From Clostridium sp. AF37-5 (lineage in GTDB: Bacteria > Bacillota > Clostridia > Lachnospirales > Lachnospiraceae): DNA of 64,000 nt. The translations under genes and the position numbers were made by a program. The stretch spans positions 223,737 to 287,736 of the forward strand of contig NZ_QUDR01000001.1 in NCBI RefSeq assembly GCF_003477605.1. Direction: 5' to 3'. The notes under the pieces are model-generated. The model saw only the letters and a list, made by a program, of their open reading frames with translations, was not told the origin of the DNA and made no database searches. Shown here piece by piece: positions 53,581-60,552 of this stretch. The stretch's first letter is position 1. Every line of letters begins with the position of its first letter.

Positions 53581-53646
53581 ATGATTTTTTAATGCGTTCT
53601 CAACACGTTTTTCGCTGATTCCAATATATCTTTGCGTTGTCTGATT
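53581..53646 (-). pseudogene. Relic of a tyrosine recombinase C-terminus
   Basis: On the minus strand the 22 codons at 53646-53581 read NQTTQRYIGISEKRVENALK and two more residues. TTQRYIGIS with a following short helix is the active-site tyrosine end of phage and ICE integrases. Upstream in frame there is only the terminator hairpin, and downstream the frame runs on out of register with any known end, so only this piece survives. Confidence 0.6.
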
Positions 53647-53650
53647 TAAA

Positions 53651-53674
53651 AAAAGCCCCATTTGGGGCTTTTCT
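53651..53674. terminator. Bidirectional terminator between convergent gene groups
   Basis: AAAAGCCCC (53651-53659) and GGGGCTTTT (53664-53672) form a perfect stem with a four-base loop, A-rich on the left and T-rich on the right, so it can stop transcripts from both sides. Confidence 0.85.
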
Positions 53675-53682
53675 ATTTAATA

Positions 53683-53829
53683 TCATTTCCAATAACAGTA
53701 TATACATTGATGTTTACATGGATGTTTGCAATTTAATAATTCTGTCTTGCAGGATAAACACAAGCATCCGTTGCGGTTCTGCATATTTACTTTTGTGTTT
53801 TCATTTGTCACCATGTCTAATACAACCAT
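53683..53829 (-). CDS. Cysteine-rich microprotein (48 aa)
   Basis: ATG on the minus strand at 53829 after GAAAGGCAGGTAAAGATT. The 48-residue product has seven cysteines in its last 27 residues with pattern CxC-x2-C-x6-C-x3-C-x3-C-x2-C (NGCLCLSCKTELLNC, then KHPCKHQCIYCYWK). It could bind one or two zinc ions or an Fe-S cluster. No family recognised. It lies last in the minus-strand group of five genes. Confidence 0.55.
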   Translation of the reverse strand: MVVLDMVTNENTKVNMQNRNGCLCLSCKTELLNCKHPCKHQCIYCYWK

Positions 53830-53853
53830 AAATCTTTACCTGCCTTTCTCTTA

Positions 53854-54012
53854 TTATTCATCTGTTTCTTCTACAACTTCGCCACTTTCATATCCATCTG
53901 CAATAAGATGTAGAATGTGCTCTTGTGAGCACTCATCTAAGTCTTCAAATTTCACTTCTTCGCCTTCGAGCGTAATATCAAAATTTACACTCCACCATCC
54001 TGTTTTAGTCAC
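53854..54012 (-). CDS. Acidic microprotein (52 aa)
   Basis: GTG start at 54012 on the minus strand after GATTGGAGGAAAGATAA. The product begins MTKTGWWSVNFDITLEGEEV, is strongly acidic and ends EVVEETDE. The first half looks like a short beta sheet, the second like a helix (SQEHILHLIADGYESG). Unrecognised; the acidity would suit a DNA-mimic or small inhibitor, but that is speculation. Confidence 0.6.
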   Translation of the reverse strand: MTKTGWWSVNFDITLEGEEVKFEDLDECSQEHILHLIADGYESGEVVEETDE

Positions 54013-54052
54013 TTATCTTTCCTCCAATCTTTATAAATCTTAGTTTCATTCG

Positions 54053-54247
54053 CTACTCAGTTTCAAATAATACAGCATAACCATACTCATTATTTATTTC
54101 CGTAGAAATTTCTTTCATGGTTTCATACAACATATCAATATCCGTTATGCATGCCGTATTCATTTTTCTAAACTGCATATGATTTGTAATAATACGGTAT
54201 ACGCCGTGTCCACACTGTATTATTGTAAATATAACCTTTTTATCCAT
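54053..54247 (-). CDS. Small hypothetical protein (64 aa)
   Basis: ATG at 54247 on the minus strand after AGAGAGGAAAATTTT. The product starts MDKKVIFTIIQCGHGVYRI and ends with NNEYGYAVLFETE. Probably a small alpha-beta protein. Unrecognised. Confidence 0.6.
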   Translation of the reverse strand: MDKKVIFTIIQCGHGVYRIITNHMQFRKMNTACITDIDMLYETMKEISTEINNEYGYAVLFETE

Positions 54248-54324
54248 AAAATTTTCCTCTCTTTCTTCCTATGAAACACGTATTTATAACGTCATTTGTT
54301 AATTCCTTTTAAGTCTCCTTAACT

Positions 54325-54639
54325 TTAATCAACATATCGGAACCATACTAAGTAACAAGCATTGTCCGTTATAAATTCCGCACTTGTATCAGCCTGGTAT
54401 TCATCTTCTCCTCGAATAAGAACATCATCCGGAAGACGACGATACGCTCCTGGGTCATCCATGCTGCAAATCACCTTAAGAATAGATAATTTGCTTAATG
54501 TATTTGTTTCATGATTGAATACATAAGCACGACTCCCGACATTGCACCGATTTTCATTGATAAAATAATCTAATTGGTCTTTTGTATTTTCGTTATAACT
54601 CGAAATAGACCAACTACGCATCAATTCTTTCATTATCAT
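54325..54639 (-). CDS. Hypothetical protein (104 aa)
   Basis: ATG at 54639 on the minus strand follows TTAAGGAGGTATTTTT. The product contains AYVFNHETNTLSKLSILKVICSM and ends CYLVWFRYVD. No domain recognised. It is 12 bases from the upstream gene stop, hence cotranscribed with it from the motif promoter at 54940. Confidence 0.65.
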   Translation of the reverse strand: MIMKELMRSWSISSYNENTKDQLDYFINENRCNVGSRAYVFNHETNTLSKLSILKVICSMDDPGAYRRLPDDVLIRGEDEYQADTSAEFITDNACYLVWFRYVD

Positions 54640-54651
54640 AAAAATACCTCC

Positions 54652-54882
54652 TTAAACAATGAATTTAAGCATATAATTCACGAATTCATCATATGTAACA
54701 TTTTTTGCATCAATAATTCGACAAAGAACATGCAATACGTAATCACATAATTTCGTATCAGCTTCTATCTTAGCTAAAAATGCCCAAGTTGTAAAAAATG
54801 AACGAAGCTGCTCTGGAATATATTCATCTTCCCAGCTATTTTCCTCCGCAAACTGATACATAAAATCCACTAAAAATTCCAT
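54652..54882 (-). CDS. Hypothetical protein (76 aa)
   Basis: ATG at 54882 on the minus strand after TCAGGAAGGAGAAAAAAT. Helical, acidic product (MEFLVDFMYQFAEENSWEDEYIPEQ). Unrecognised. It is the first gene of the leftward group, 57 bases after a copy of the ACAGACATATTA element. Confidence 0.65.
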   Translation of the reverse strand: MEFLVDFMYQFAEENSWEDEYIPEQLRSFFTTWAFLAKIEADTKLCDYVLHVLCRIIDAKNVTYDEFVNYMLKFIV

Positions 54883-54939
54883 ATTTTTTCTCCTTCCTGA
54901 TATTAAATTAATTACTCCCAGTTATTTATTAGATATATA

Positions 54940-54951
54940 TAATATGTCTGT
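54940..54951 (-). promoter_or_regulatory. ACAGACATATTA promoter element, copy 1
   Basis: The 12-mer reads leftward, 57 bases before the ATG at 54882, and is followed by TATATATATC. Upstream on the minus strand lies ATAATATGGTTTTTG, the second conserved block. Confidence 0.75.
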
Positions 54952-55008
54952 TCTGTTTCAACCTAAAACAAAAACCATATTATGAGCTTTTTTTACAGGA
55001 GCCGGTGG

Positions 55009-55020
55009 ACAGACATATTA
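55009..55020 (+). promoter_or_regulatory. ACAGACATATTA promoter element, copy 2
   Basis: Reads rightward, 31 bases before the ATG at 55052. A run of seven T (54988-54994) ends about 14 bases upstream. It forms a divergent pair with copy 1. Confidence 0.75.
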
Positions 55021-55051
55021 ATAATAGTTTTATACAGAAAGGTGTGATTCT

Positions 55052-56497
55052 ATGAATATCGCAAAAAAAATTGGCAACAATTTCCTGAAAGGACTAAAAA
55101 ACATCGGGCAAAAGGTGGAATGGTTTTTCCATAACGTATTTGCTCGAATTGCATTAGGAAAAGATGCATGGAATGAAGCAGCGCGCATCAATATGGAAAC
55201 CGAAGCGAAAAAGGAATTAAAAGAATTTGAACAACAACATCCAAAAGAAGAAGTTCCGGAAGAGCAGCAGGAAGTACTTCAAGAAAAAACTTCTGAACAG
55301 GAACAAAAAGAGCCGGAATTATCGGAAAATGAAAGAATTTTACATCGGACGAAACAAAGCTTGGATATGACGGCTGAAAAATTAAATAATTTATATTGCA
55401 AACATAAACTGCCGACTCCGGGGATTATTTTGGCTCACAACAGAGAAGATGTTTTAAATCTATCAAAAGAAGAAGTTGAAACAGAATTTCAAAAAGCATT
55501 CAAGCAAATTGAGAATTCTCCATTAAAAGAAAAAGAAAAAAATTTATTTTATCGTGGGTTAGGACAATCGCAGGTTTTGCTAAACAGAAAACAAAAATAC
55601 ATGGACAAAGTATTAAACGAAAGCCACAAAAACGAGATAAAAGAATCTGAGCATGACCAGCCGGAAATGCAAAAAGAAACTGAATCAGTGATTGATTCGT
55701 CCAATAATTTTGAGTCTTTAAATACTCAAATAGATGAATTAGAAAAAGATTTACAAGAAAATGAGGAATCTTTTCAGGTTGTTAATTTAAGACCTAAAAA
55801 GGAAAATGAGACATTAGAAGAAAAGAAAGCACGCTTAGGAATTGATGTAATATCCGTACAAGAAACAGAGAAACCTATTCTTACCGGAGAAGATGAGTTA
55901 AATGAGATGTTAAAACAGTACAAACCTTCTTTGCAAGAAATGAAAACACAATTAATTTTAGCAGCTACACGTGCAGAATCAATGTTAAATGAAATGCCAA
56001 CAATTGATGCTATTTGCAAAGAAAATATTTCTCTATGCGAAAATATTGTGCAACAAAATGTAGCATTAGAGATTTCACGAAATGATGAAAAATATAATAT
56101 TGGATATGCTGGCAAGGAGATATCTGTAACCAGAGAGGGTATTATGGCAGGAGATTATGACAATGAGATTGTTGAATTTGGAGCATTTATTTGGGATAAA
56201 TTAAGTCCGGAAGTAGAGCAAGATGGCAGTGCACTAGCAGATGCCGGTGATTTACAGGCATTATGTAATTCCGCTGTCGCCTCTAAAGATACTAATAGTA
56301 TCAGTGAAAAGTCAAATGATATTAATGTTTTATCTGGAAATAACATGGACCTTGATGATATGCTTACTCCAGAAACAGAAGTTGAAGACGAAATTAAAAG
56401 AGAAAAATTAGATGATTTACTTGATAACATTGACAATAGCGGACCGGATGTAGAAAACTCATCGAACGAAATTGATGTTTCTGATATAGCAATTTAA
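55052..56497 (+). CDS. Large acidic coiled-coil protein, unknown function
   Basis: A 481-residue protein with an amphipathic N-terminal segment (MNIAKKIGNNFLKGLKNIGQKVEWFFHNVF) and then a very Glu/Lys/Gln-rich helical body and an acidic Asp/Asn-rich end (DDLLDNIDNSGPD). No membrane segment, enzyme motif or known domain is visible. GAAAGGTGTGATTCT is the ribosome site. It forms its own unit between promoter copy 2 and a terminator. The composition suits a structural or scaffold protein of a mobile element, which is inference. Confidence 0.7.
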   Translation: MNIAKKIGNNFLKGLKNIGQKVEWFFHNVFARIALGKDAWNEAARINMETEAKKELKEFEQQHPKEEVPEEQQEVLQEKTSEQEQKEPELSENERILHRTKQSLDMTAEKLNNLYCKHKLPTPGIILAHNREDVLNLSKEEVETEFQKAFKQIENSPLKEKEKNLFYRGLGQSQVLLNRKQKYMDKVLNESHKNEIKESEHDQPEMQKETESVIDSSNNFESLNTQIDELEKDLQENEESFQVVNLRPKKENETLEEKKARLGIDVISVQETEKPILTGEDELNEMLKQYKPSLQEMKTQLILAATRAESMLNEMPTIDAICKENISLCENIVQQNVALEISRNDEKYNIGYAGKEISVTREGIMAGDYDNEIVEFGAFIWDKLSPEVEQDGSALADAGDLQALCNSAVASKDTNSISEKSNDINVLSGNNMDLDDMLTPETEVEDEIKREKLDDLLDNIDNSGPDVENSSNEIDVSDIAI

Positions 56498-56499
56498 AG

Positions 56500-56526
56500 A
56501 AAAAAGGCTCTTCAAGGGCCTTTTTT
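56500..56526 (+). terminator. Terminator after the acidic protein gene
   Basis: GGCTC (56506-56510), loop TTCAA, GGGCC (56516-56520), flanked by A6 and T6. Confidence 0.85.
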
Positions 56527-56590
56527 ATGTTATTAGAAAAAAATAATCCCTTAAAAATTCTTTATAATATGGTTTTCATAATTTTGAAAA

Positions 56591-56602
56591 ACAGACATAT
56601 TA
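56591..56602 (+). promoter_or_regulatory. ACAGACATATTA promoter element, copy 3
   Basis: Reads rightward, 31 bases before the ATG at 56634. TATAATATGGTTTTC lies 13 bases upstream, nearly identical to the block before copy 4. Confidence 0.75.
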
Positions 56603-56633
56603 AAGATATAAAATACTTTTTAGGGGTGTTATT

Positions 56634-58757
56634 ATGGATGTAATGAAAGGAAAATATAATAAATTACTGTATATGGGGCGCGATGGTGTTGCCTATTTTT
56701 CCATGTTTGTATCGAAGACGCCATTACCTTACGAAAGCACATATAGTACATATATTTGTTCTGGACGAGTCCCGGAATATAATCGTGGATATCCGCTTAC
56801 TTTACACGGGCATTGGACGAAATCAAACAAATGGAAATTTGAAGTTGAATCTTTTGAGGAGGACTTGAAAGAAGGATATGTTTTAGAAGAATATTTAATG
56901 CAAATTGATGGAGTTGGGACCGTCTCTGCTAAAAAGTTAGCAGGAGTTAAAGATATTTGGAATTATGATATTTATAATTCTGAACTTTTAGCAAAAGAAA
57001 CGGGACTATCGAACGACCTTTGTGAAACAGTAATTTCTACATTAAACAAGCAAAAGGGGCGATATGATTTATATTGCTATTTGTGCCAATATGGAATTAC
57101 TGATATTAAGGTGGATACTATAATCGAGGCTTACGGAAATAAGGCACTACAATATATTAAGGATAATCCATATGATATTTTAAGAAAATACAATATTTCA
57201 TTTGCTGTTATGGATGAAATTGGCTTTGCGGCCGGTCTTAATTATTATAACTTAGACAGGCTTGATGTTATGCTGCATTATGCTATGGATTTATGTACAA
57301 AGGATGGTAGTACTTTCGTTCTTATCAATGATTTAATTGATAAAATGTTATGGATAGCACAAAAAAGCATTTATGGTGCAGAAATTCCGGATGGTTTTTT
57401 GGCAATTGCTTTATCAAATGCAAATTGGTTATATGTGGATAAAATAAATGACCGAGTTTATTTAAAAGAATATTGGTATCGGGAATATGATATAGCAAGA
57501 GGAGTTGCTCGCTTAGAAAATACAAAAACTGTATTAAACATTTCAGAGAAAGATGTTAACTGGGTAGAAAAGAAATTGAATATCACTTATGCATCTTCTC
57601 AAAAAAATGCCTTTAATTTGTTGAACAGCACAGGCGTTAAAGTGCTAACCGGCGGCCCCGGAACTGGCAAAACAACACTCATAAATGGAATTTTGACGCT
57701 TTACAAAGAAAAGTACCCAGATAATAAAATTGCTTTATGTGCACCAACCGGAGTGGCGGGCGAGCATATGGCTGAATCTACGAACTCTCCAGCGTCTACC
57801 ATACATCGGTTATTAGAATATCAGCCATTTAGTGATGAAGAAGCATCTTACAAAGATATGGATGACCCAATTGATGCGGATTTTATTATCATGGATGAAA
57901 CTTCTATGACGGACACTAAGTTGATGGGAATGTTTTTTAATGCTATTCAATCTGGAAGTTTAGTTTTATTGTGCGGAGATATTGACCAGTTAGACAGTGT
58001 TTGTCCGGGAGCCGTTTTGAGAGATATTATTAATTCTAAAAAAGTTGACGTATATCGCTTAGATACACTTTTCCGCCAAAAACAAGGTTCGACCACGATT
58101 ATTAACAAGGATAAAGTTAAAATAAAAGACTGTGAGTTAGTTATGGATAATCAATTTCAGATTTTACGATATAATTCTGGCAAAGAAATTGATTCTATCT
58201 TAACTACAGTTTTAAAAAAGGAAAATAACCCACAAATTTTAACGACCCCAAACAAGGGAGCGGCCGGAGTGTATGCATTGAATCATTTAGTTCAGTCATC
58301 TTTTCAGTTTGAAGGAAGAGAAATACACCGTAATGGATATGTTTTTCATAAAAACGATAAGATTATGATGATTGTTAATAATTATAAAGCCGGTTATTTT
58401 AATGGCGATATTGGAAAAATAATTTCAATTACTGATGCCGGAACTGTAACGATACAAATTGGAAAGAAAACAATCGTAATGGAGCATACATGGTTAGAAG
58501 ATATGGTTCTAGCGTATGCCATTACAATACATAAATCGCAGGGAAATGAATTTGACACTGCAATTATTGTTTTGCCGCAAAATCCGGAAATTCTTCTTAA
58601 TAAGCATCTAATATATACGGCAATAACGAGAGCCAAATCCAAAGTGATTATTTTATCACAAGGAAATGCACTGGAAAAAGCAATTATGAATGATGCTCGG
58701 TTTTCAAAGAAAACAGGACTAAAGGAAAAAATATGTATAACATGTAACAATGTTTAA
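56634..58757 (+). CDS. RecD2-type SF1B DNA helicase
   Basis: A 707-residue helicase. The N-terminal half has helix-hairpin-helix repeats (LMQIDGVGTVSAKKLAGV) and the RecD2-like insert. The motor has motif I GGPGTGKTTLING (about residue 340), motif II IMDETSMTD (about 418), motif III LCGDIDQLDSVCPG, motif IV LDTLFRQ, and the C-terminal ITIHKSQGNEFD and YTAITRAK. RecD2 unwinds 5'-to-3'. It is slightly shorter than chromosomal RecD2 and AT-rich, and is expressed from promoter copy 3, so it probably serves replication of the mobile element. Confidence 0.9.
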   Translation: MDVMKGKYNKLLYMGRDGVAYFSMFVSKTPLPYESTYSTYICSGRVPEYNRGYPLTLHGHWTKSNKWKFEVESFEEDLKEGYVLEEYLMQIDGVGTVSAKKLAGVKDIWNYDIYNSELLAKETGLSNDLCETVISTLNKQKGRYDLYCYLCQYGITDIKVDTIIEAYGNKALQYIKDNPYDILRKYNISFAVMDEIGFAAGLNYYNLDRLDVMLHYAMDLCTKDGSTFVLINDLIDKMLWIAQKSIYGAEIPDGFLAIALSNANWLYVDKINDRVYLKEYWYREYDIARGVARLENTKTVLNISEKDVNWVEKKLNITYASSQKNAFNLLNSTGVKVLTGGPGTGKTTLINGILTLYKEKYPDNKIALCAPTGVAGEHMAESTNSPASTIHRLLEYQPFSDEEASYKDMDDPIDADFIIMDETSMTDTKLMGMFFNAIQSGSLVLLCGDIDQLDSVCPGAVLRDIINSKKVDVYRLDTLFRQKQGSTTIINKDKVKIKDCELVMDNQFQILRYNSGKEIDSILTTVLKKENNPQILTTPNKGAAGVYALNHLVQSSFQFEGREIHRNGYVFHKNDKIMMIVNNYKAGYFNGDIGKIISITDAGTVTIQIGKKTIVMEHTWLEDMVLAYAITIHKSQGNEFDTAIIVLPQNPEILLNKHLIYTAITRAKSKVIILSQGNALEKAIMNDARFSKKTGLKEKICITCNNV

Positions 58758-58762
58758 AAAAT

Positions 58763-58790
58763 AAGCCGCCCGATATTTCGAGCGGCTTTA
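58763..58790. terminator. Bidirectional terminator between convergent genes
   Basis: AAGCCGC (58763-58769) and GCGGCTT (58782-58788), with an inner CGA/TCG pair, lie between the stop codons of the helicase gene and the leftward gene at 58795. Confidence 0.8.
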
Positions 58791-58794
58791 ATTA

Positions 58795-59502
58795 TCACCT
58801 GATATAAACTTTTTTTGAGAAACGATAATAATGATACAAAAAATCACTTCGCAGTTTATATGGCATTGATTTATGAAATGCTTCAAAAGTATTGGCGTAT
58901 AATGTAATGGCAAAAGAATATAACTTATATTTTTTCATAGCTGCTACTCCTTTTGGCCCGGAGAAATATTGATACATTGCTTCCAAATTTTGAAAGCGTG
59001 GCATTTGTGATATTGCATATTGCAATAAAATACTAAATCGGCGAACTCCTTCAATTCCACCAATCCAGGTGGATGGAAATTTTGAGGCACTGCCAGTATG
59101 AACTCGTTCAAACATAGCAATACACTGGTCTTCAATGCTTAACCTGAATTTTTTAGGATATAGAAGATAAGCCAAATAAGTCATATCTAAATCGTCTTTA
59201 CTATATTCTTGTGGAAAATCAATATATTTATTTACTATCTTAGATAGCTTCATCTTTTTCAATACGTTCGATGTGAGATATCTTCGGATGTCCTGCGGCG
59301 TCCATTGCAAATATTTTTCCAAGGCAAAACGAATAATTTTTAATGCCTGTTCTTGTTTTTGCAACGGTCCTAAATCAGTAAAATAAGCAACCGGAAAAAT
59401 ATCAGTATTTCCGACATACATTCTCTCATATTCTTGTAAAATTACTAAATCATGGTTAATTGTTACTATGTTGTTGTTACTTTCTTGTAATTTGATATCC
59501 AT
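58795..59502 (-). CDS. Hypothetical protein (235 aa)
   Basis: A 235-residue, mainly helical, basic and Tyr-rich protein. It starts at ATG 59502 on the minus strand, with GAAAGGAGACCCC about 20 bases upstream and thus a rather long spacer. Segments such as KLSKIVNKYIDFPQEYSKDD and YQYFSGPKGVAAMKKYKLYSF show no family I know. Transcription is likely from promoter copy 4. A DNA-binding role would fit the basic helical make-up but is unproven. Confidence 0.7.
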   Translation of the reverse strand: MDIKLQESNNNIVTINHDLVILQEYERMYVGNTDIFPVAYFTDLGPLQKQEQALKIIRFALEKYLQWTPQDIRRYLTSNVLKKMKLSKIVNKYIDFPQEYSKDDLDMTYLAYLLYPKKFRLSIEDQCIAMFERVHTGSASKFPSTWIGGIEGVRRFSILLQYAISQMPRFQNLEAMYQYFSGPKGVAAMKKYKLYSFAITLYANTFEAFHKSMPYKLRSDFLYHYYRFSKKVYIR

Positions 59503-59548
59503 AAAATATTACCCGTAGGGGTCTCCTTTCAAAATAATCCTCTATATT

Positions 59549-59560
59549 TAATATGTCTGT
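59549..59560 (-). promoter_or_regulatory. ACAGACATATTA promoter element, copy 4
   Basis: Reads leftward, 46 bases before the ATG at 59502. On the minus strand TATAATATCGTTTTC lies 13 bases upstream. Confidence 0.75.
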
Positions 59561-59611
59561 TTTAAAACAAAACGAAAACGATATTATAACAATTTTTTCC
59601 TAATTACCCAA

Positions 59612-59623
59612 ACAGACATATTA
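59612..59623 (+). promoter_or_regulatory. ACAGACATATTA promoter element, copy 5
   Basis: Reads rightward, 37 bases before the ATG at 59661. TTTTTTC lies 12-13 bases upstream. It is divergent to copy 4, sharing the ATATTATAA block between them. Confidence 0.75.
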
Positions 59624-59660
59624 AAAATATCAATTATAACAACAAAAAGGAGGAATGAAT

Positions 59661-60161
59661 ATGAATGAATTTACAAAAAATGGAAGAATATTTGTTGATA
59701 TGGATGGGGTTTTAGCAGAATTTCGAAAGGGCGTTCCAGAAGAAATGCTTTATCGAAAAGGTTATTTTGCTACTTTACGGCCAATTTCGTCAGCCTGTCA
59801 GATGTTGAATGTGTTAATTCGGTCAATGCCGGAAAATGTTTATATTTTAACATCTTACTTGGAAGATAGTCCTTATGCAAAGAGAGAGAAGCTAATGTGG
59901 GCTATGAAATATACGGATATTGACCCGGAACATATTATTTTTGTGCCATCATCTATGTCAAAGTCAGATTATGTGATGGCTAAAGAAGTGGATTTACTAA
60001 TTGATGATTACGGATTAAATCTTGCATGTTGGCAGGGTACTCCGGTTAAGTTTGTGAATCCGGTTAATAACACTAAGCGAAAGAAGTATAATCATACTTT
60101 GGATTATCGCGATAATCCAATTATGAATGCGTTTCGTGTTCAGATGTTATTATCTATGTAA
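59661..60161 (+). CDS. HAD-family 5'(3')-deoxyribonucleotidase-like protein
   Basis: ATG 59661 has good spacing from AAAGGAGG; ATG 59655 is too close. The 166-residue protein has HAD motif I VDMDGVLAEF, motif II in YILTSYLED, lysine region KREKLMWAMKY and motif III IDDYGLNLACW. This matches the small NT5C-type deoxynucleotidase family, common on phages and plasmids, which trims dNMPs or related nucleotides. The substrate cannot be told from the sequence. Confidence 0.82.
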   Translation: MNEFTKNGRIFVDMDGVLAEFRKGVPEEMLYRKGYFATLRPISSACQMLNVLIRSMPENVYILTSYLEDSPYAKREKLMWAMKYTDIDPEHIIFVPSSMSKSDYVMAKEVDLLIDDYGLNLACWQGTPVKFVNPVNNTKRKKYNHTLDYRDNPIMNAFRVQMLLSM

Positions 60162-60175
60162 AGGAGGTCTCGCTT

Positions 60176-60442
60176 ATGGTAGTAAAATCCTATGGAATGG
60201 ACATAAATATTACCTTTGTCCATCGAGCAAATGAAATTGATTTAATCGAAGAGTCGATTTCCGGACCACAGTACTTAGGAACTCTGTTTTTGGAAATTGA
60301 CAACAATGGCATTGGACTTTTAAATGCTTTTGACTCTTTATCTCAAAAAGTGGCAAAAACATTAATAGAAGAAGGGCTAATTAAAAAGGCGGAAAAGCAA
60401 AATCCATATGCGGTTTATCCGTCTTATATCATTAAATTGTAA
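60176..60442 (+). CDS. Hypothetical protein (88 aa)
   Basis: An 88-residue product 14 bases after the nucleotidase gene with AAAGGAGGTCTCGCTT. Segments include YLGTLFLEIDNNGIGLLNAFDS, suggesting a small alpha-beta fold. Unrecognised. It is cotranscribed with the nucleotidase and closed by a terminator. Confidence 0.65.
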   Translation: MVVKSYGMDINITFVHRANEIDLIEESISGPQYLGTLFLEIDNNGIGLLNAFDSLSQKVAKTLIEEGLIKKAEKQNPYAVYPSYIIKL

Positions 60443-60454
60443 ATAATTCTATTG

Positions 60455-60479
60455 CCCCGGTATAATGCCGGGGTTTTTC
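60455..60479 (+). terminator. Terminator after the 88-residue gene
   Basis: CCCCGG (60455-60460), seven-base loop, CCGGGG (60468-60473), then TTTTTCTTT. Confidence 0.85.
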
Positions 60480-60507
60480 TTTGTAAAATATTTTTCTAAA
60501 TACCAAA

Positions 60508-60519
60508 ACAGACATATTA
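60508..60519 (+). promoter_or_regulatory. ACAGACATATTA promoter element, copy 6
   Basis: Reads rightward, 33 bases before the ATG at 60553. ATATTTTTC lies 11 bases upstream. Confidence 0.75.
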
Positions 60520-60552
60520 AAATTATTAAATAAAAAATAGGAGGAAATTATT

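Noticed and set aside
53726..54043. A 105-codon plus-strand open frame
   Set aside because: It lies opposite two well-supported minus-strand small genes (53683-53829 and 53854-54012) with ribosome sites; the plus frame lacks one and is Ser/Tyr/Leu-rich in the way of a shadow frame.
54940..60519. Reading the six ACAGACATATTA copies as a CRISPR array or iteron origin
   Set aside because: The copies are kilobases apart, differ in orientation with the genes and have no regular spacers, which fits promoters and not arrays or iterons.
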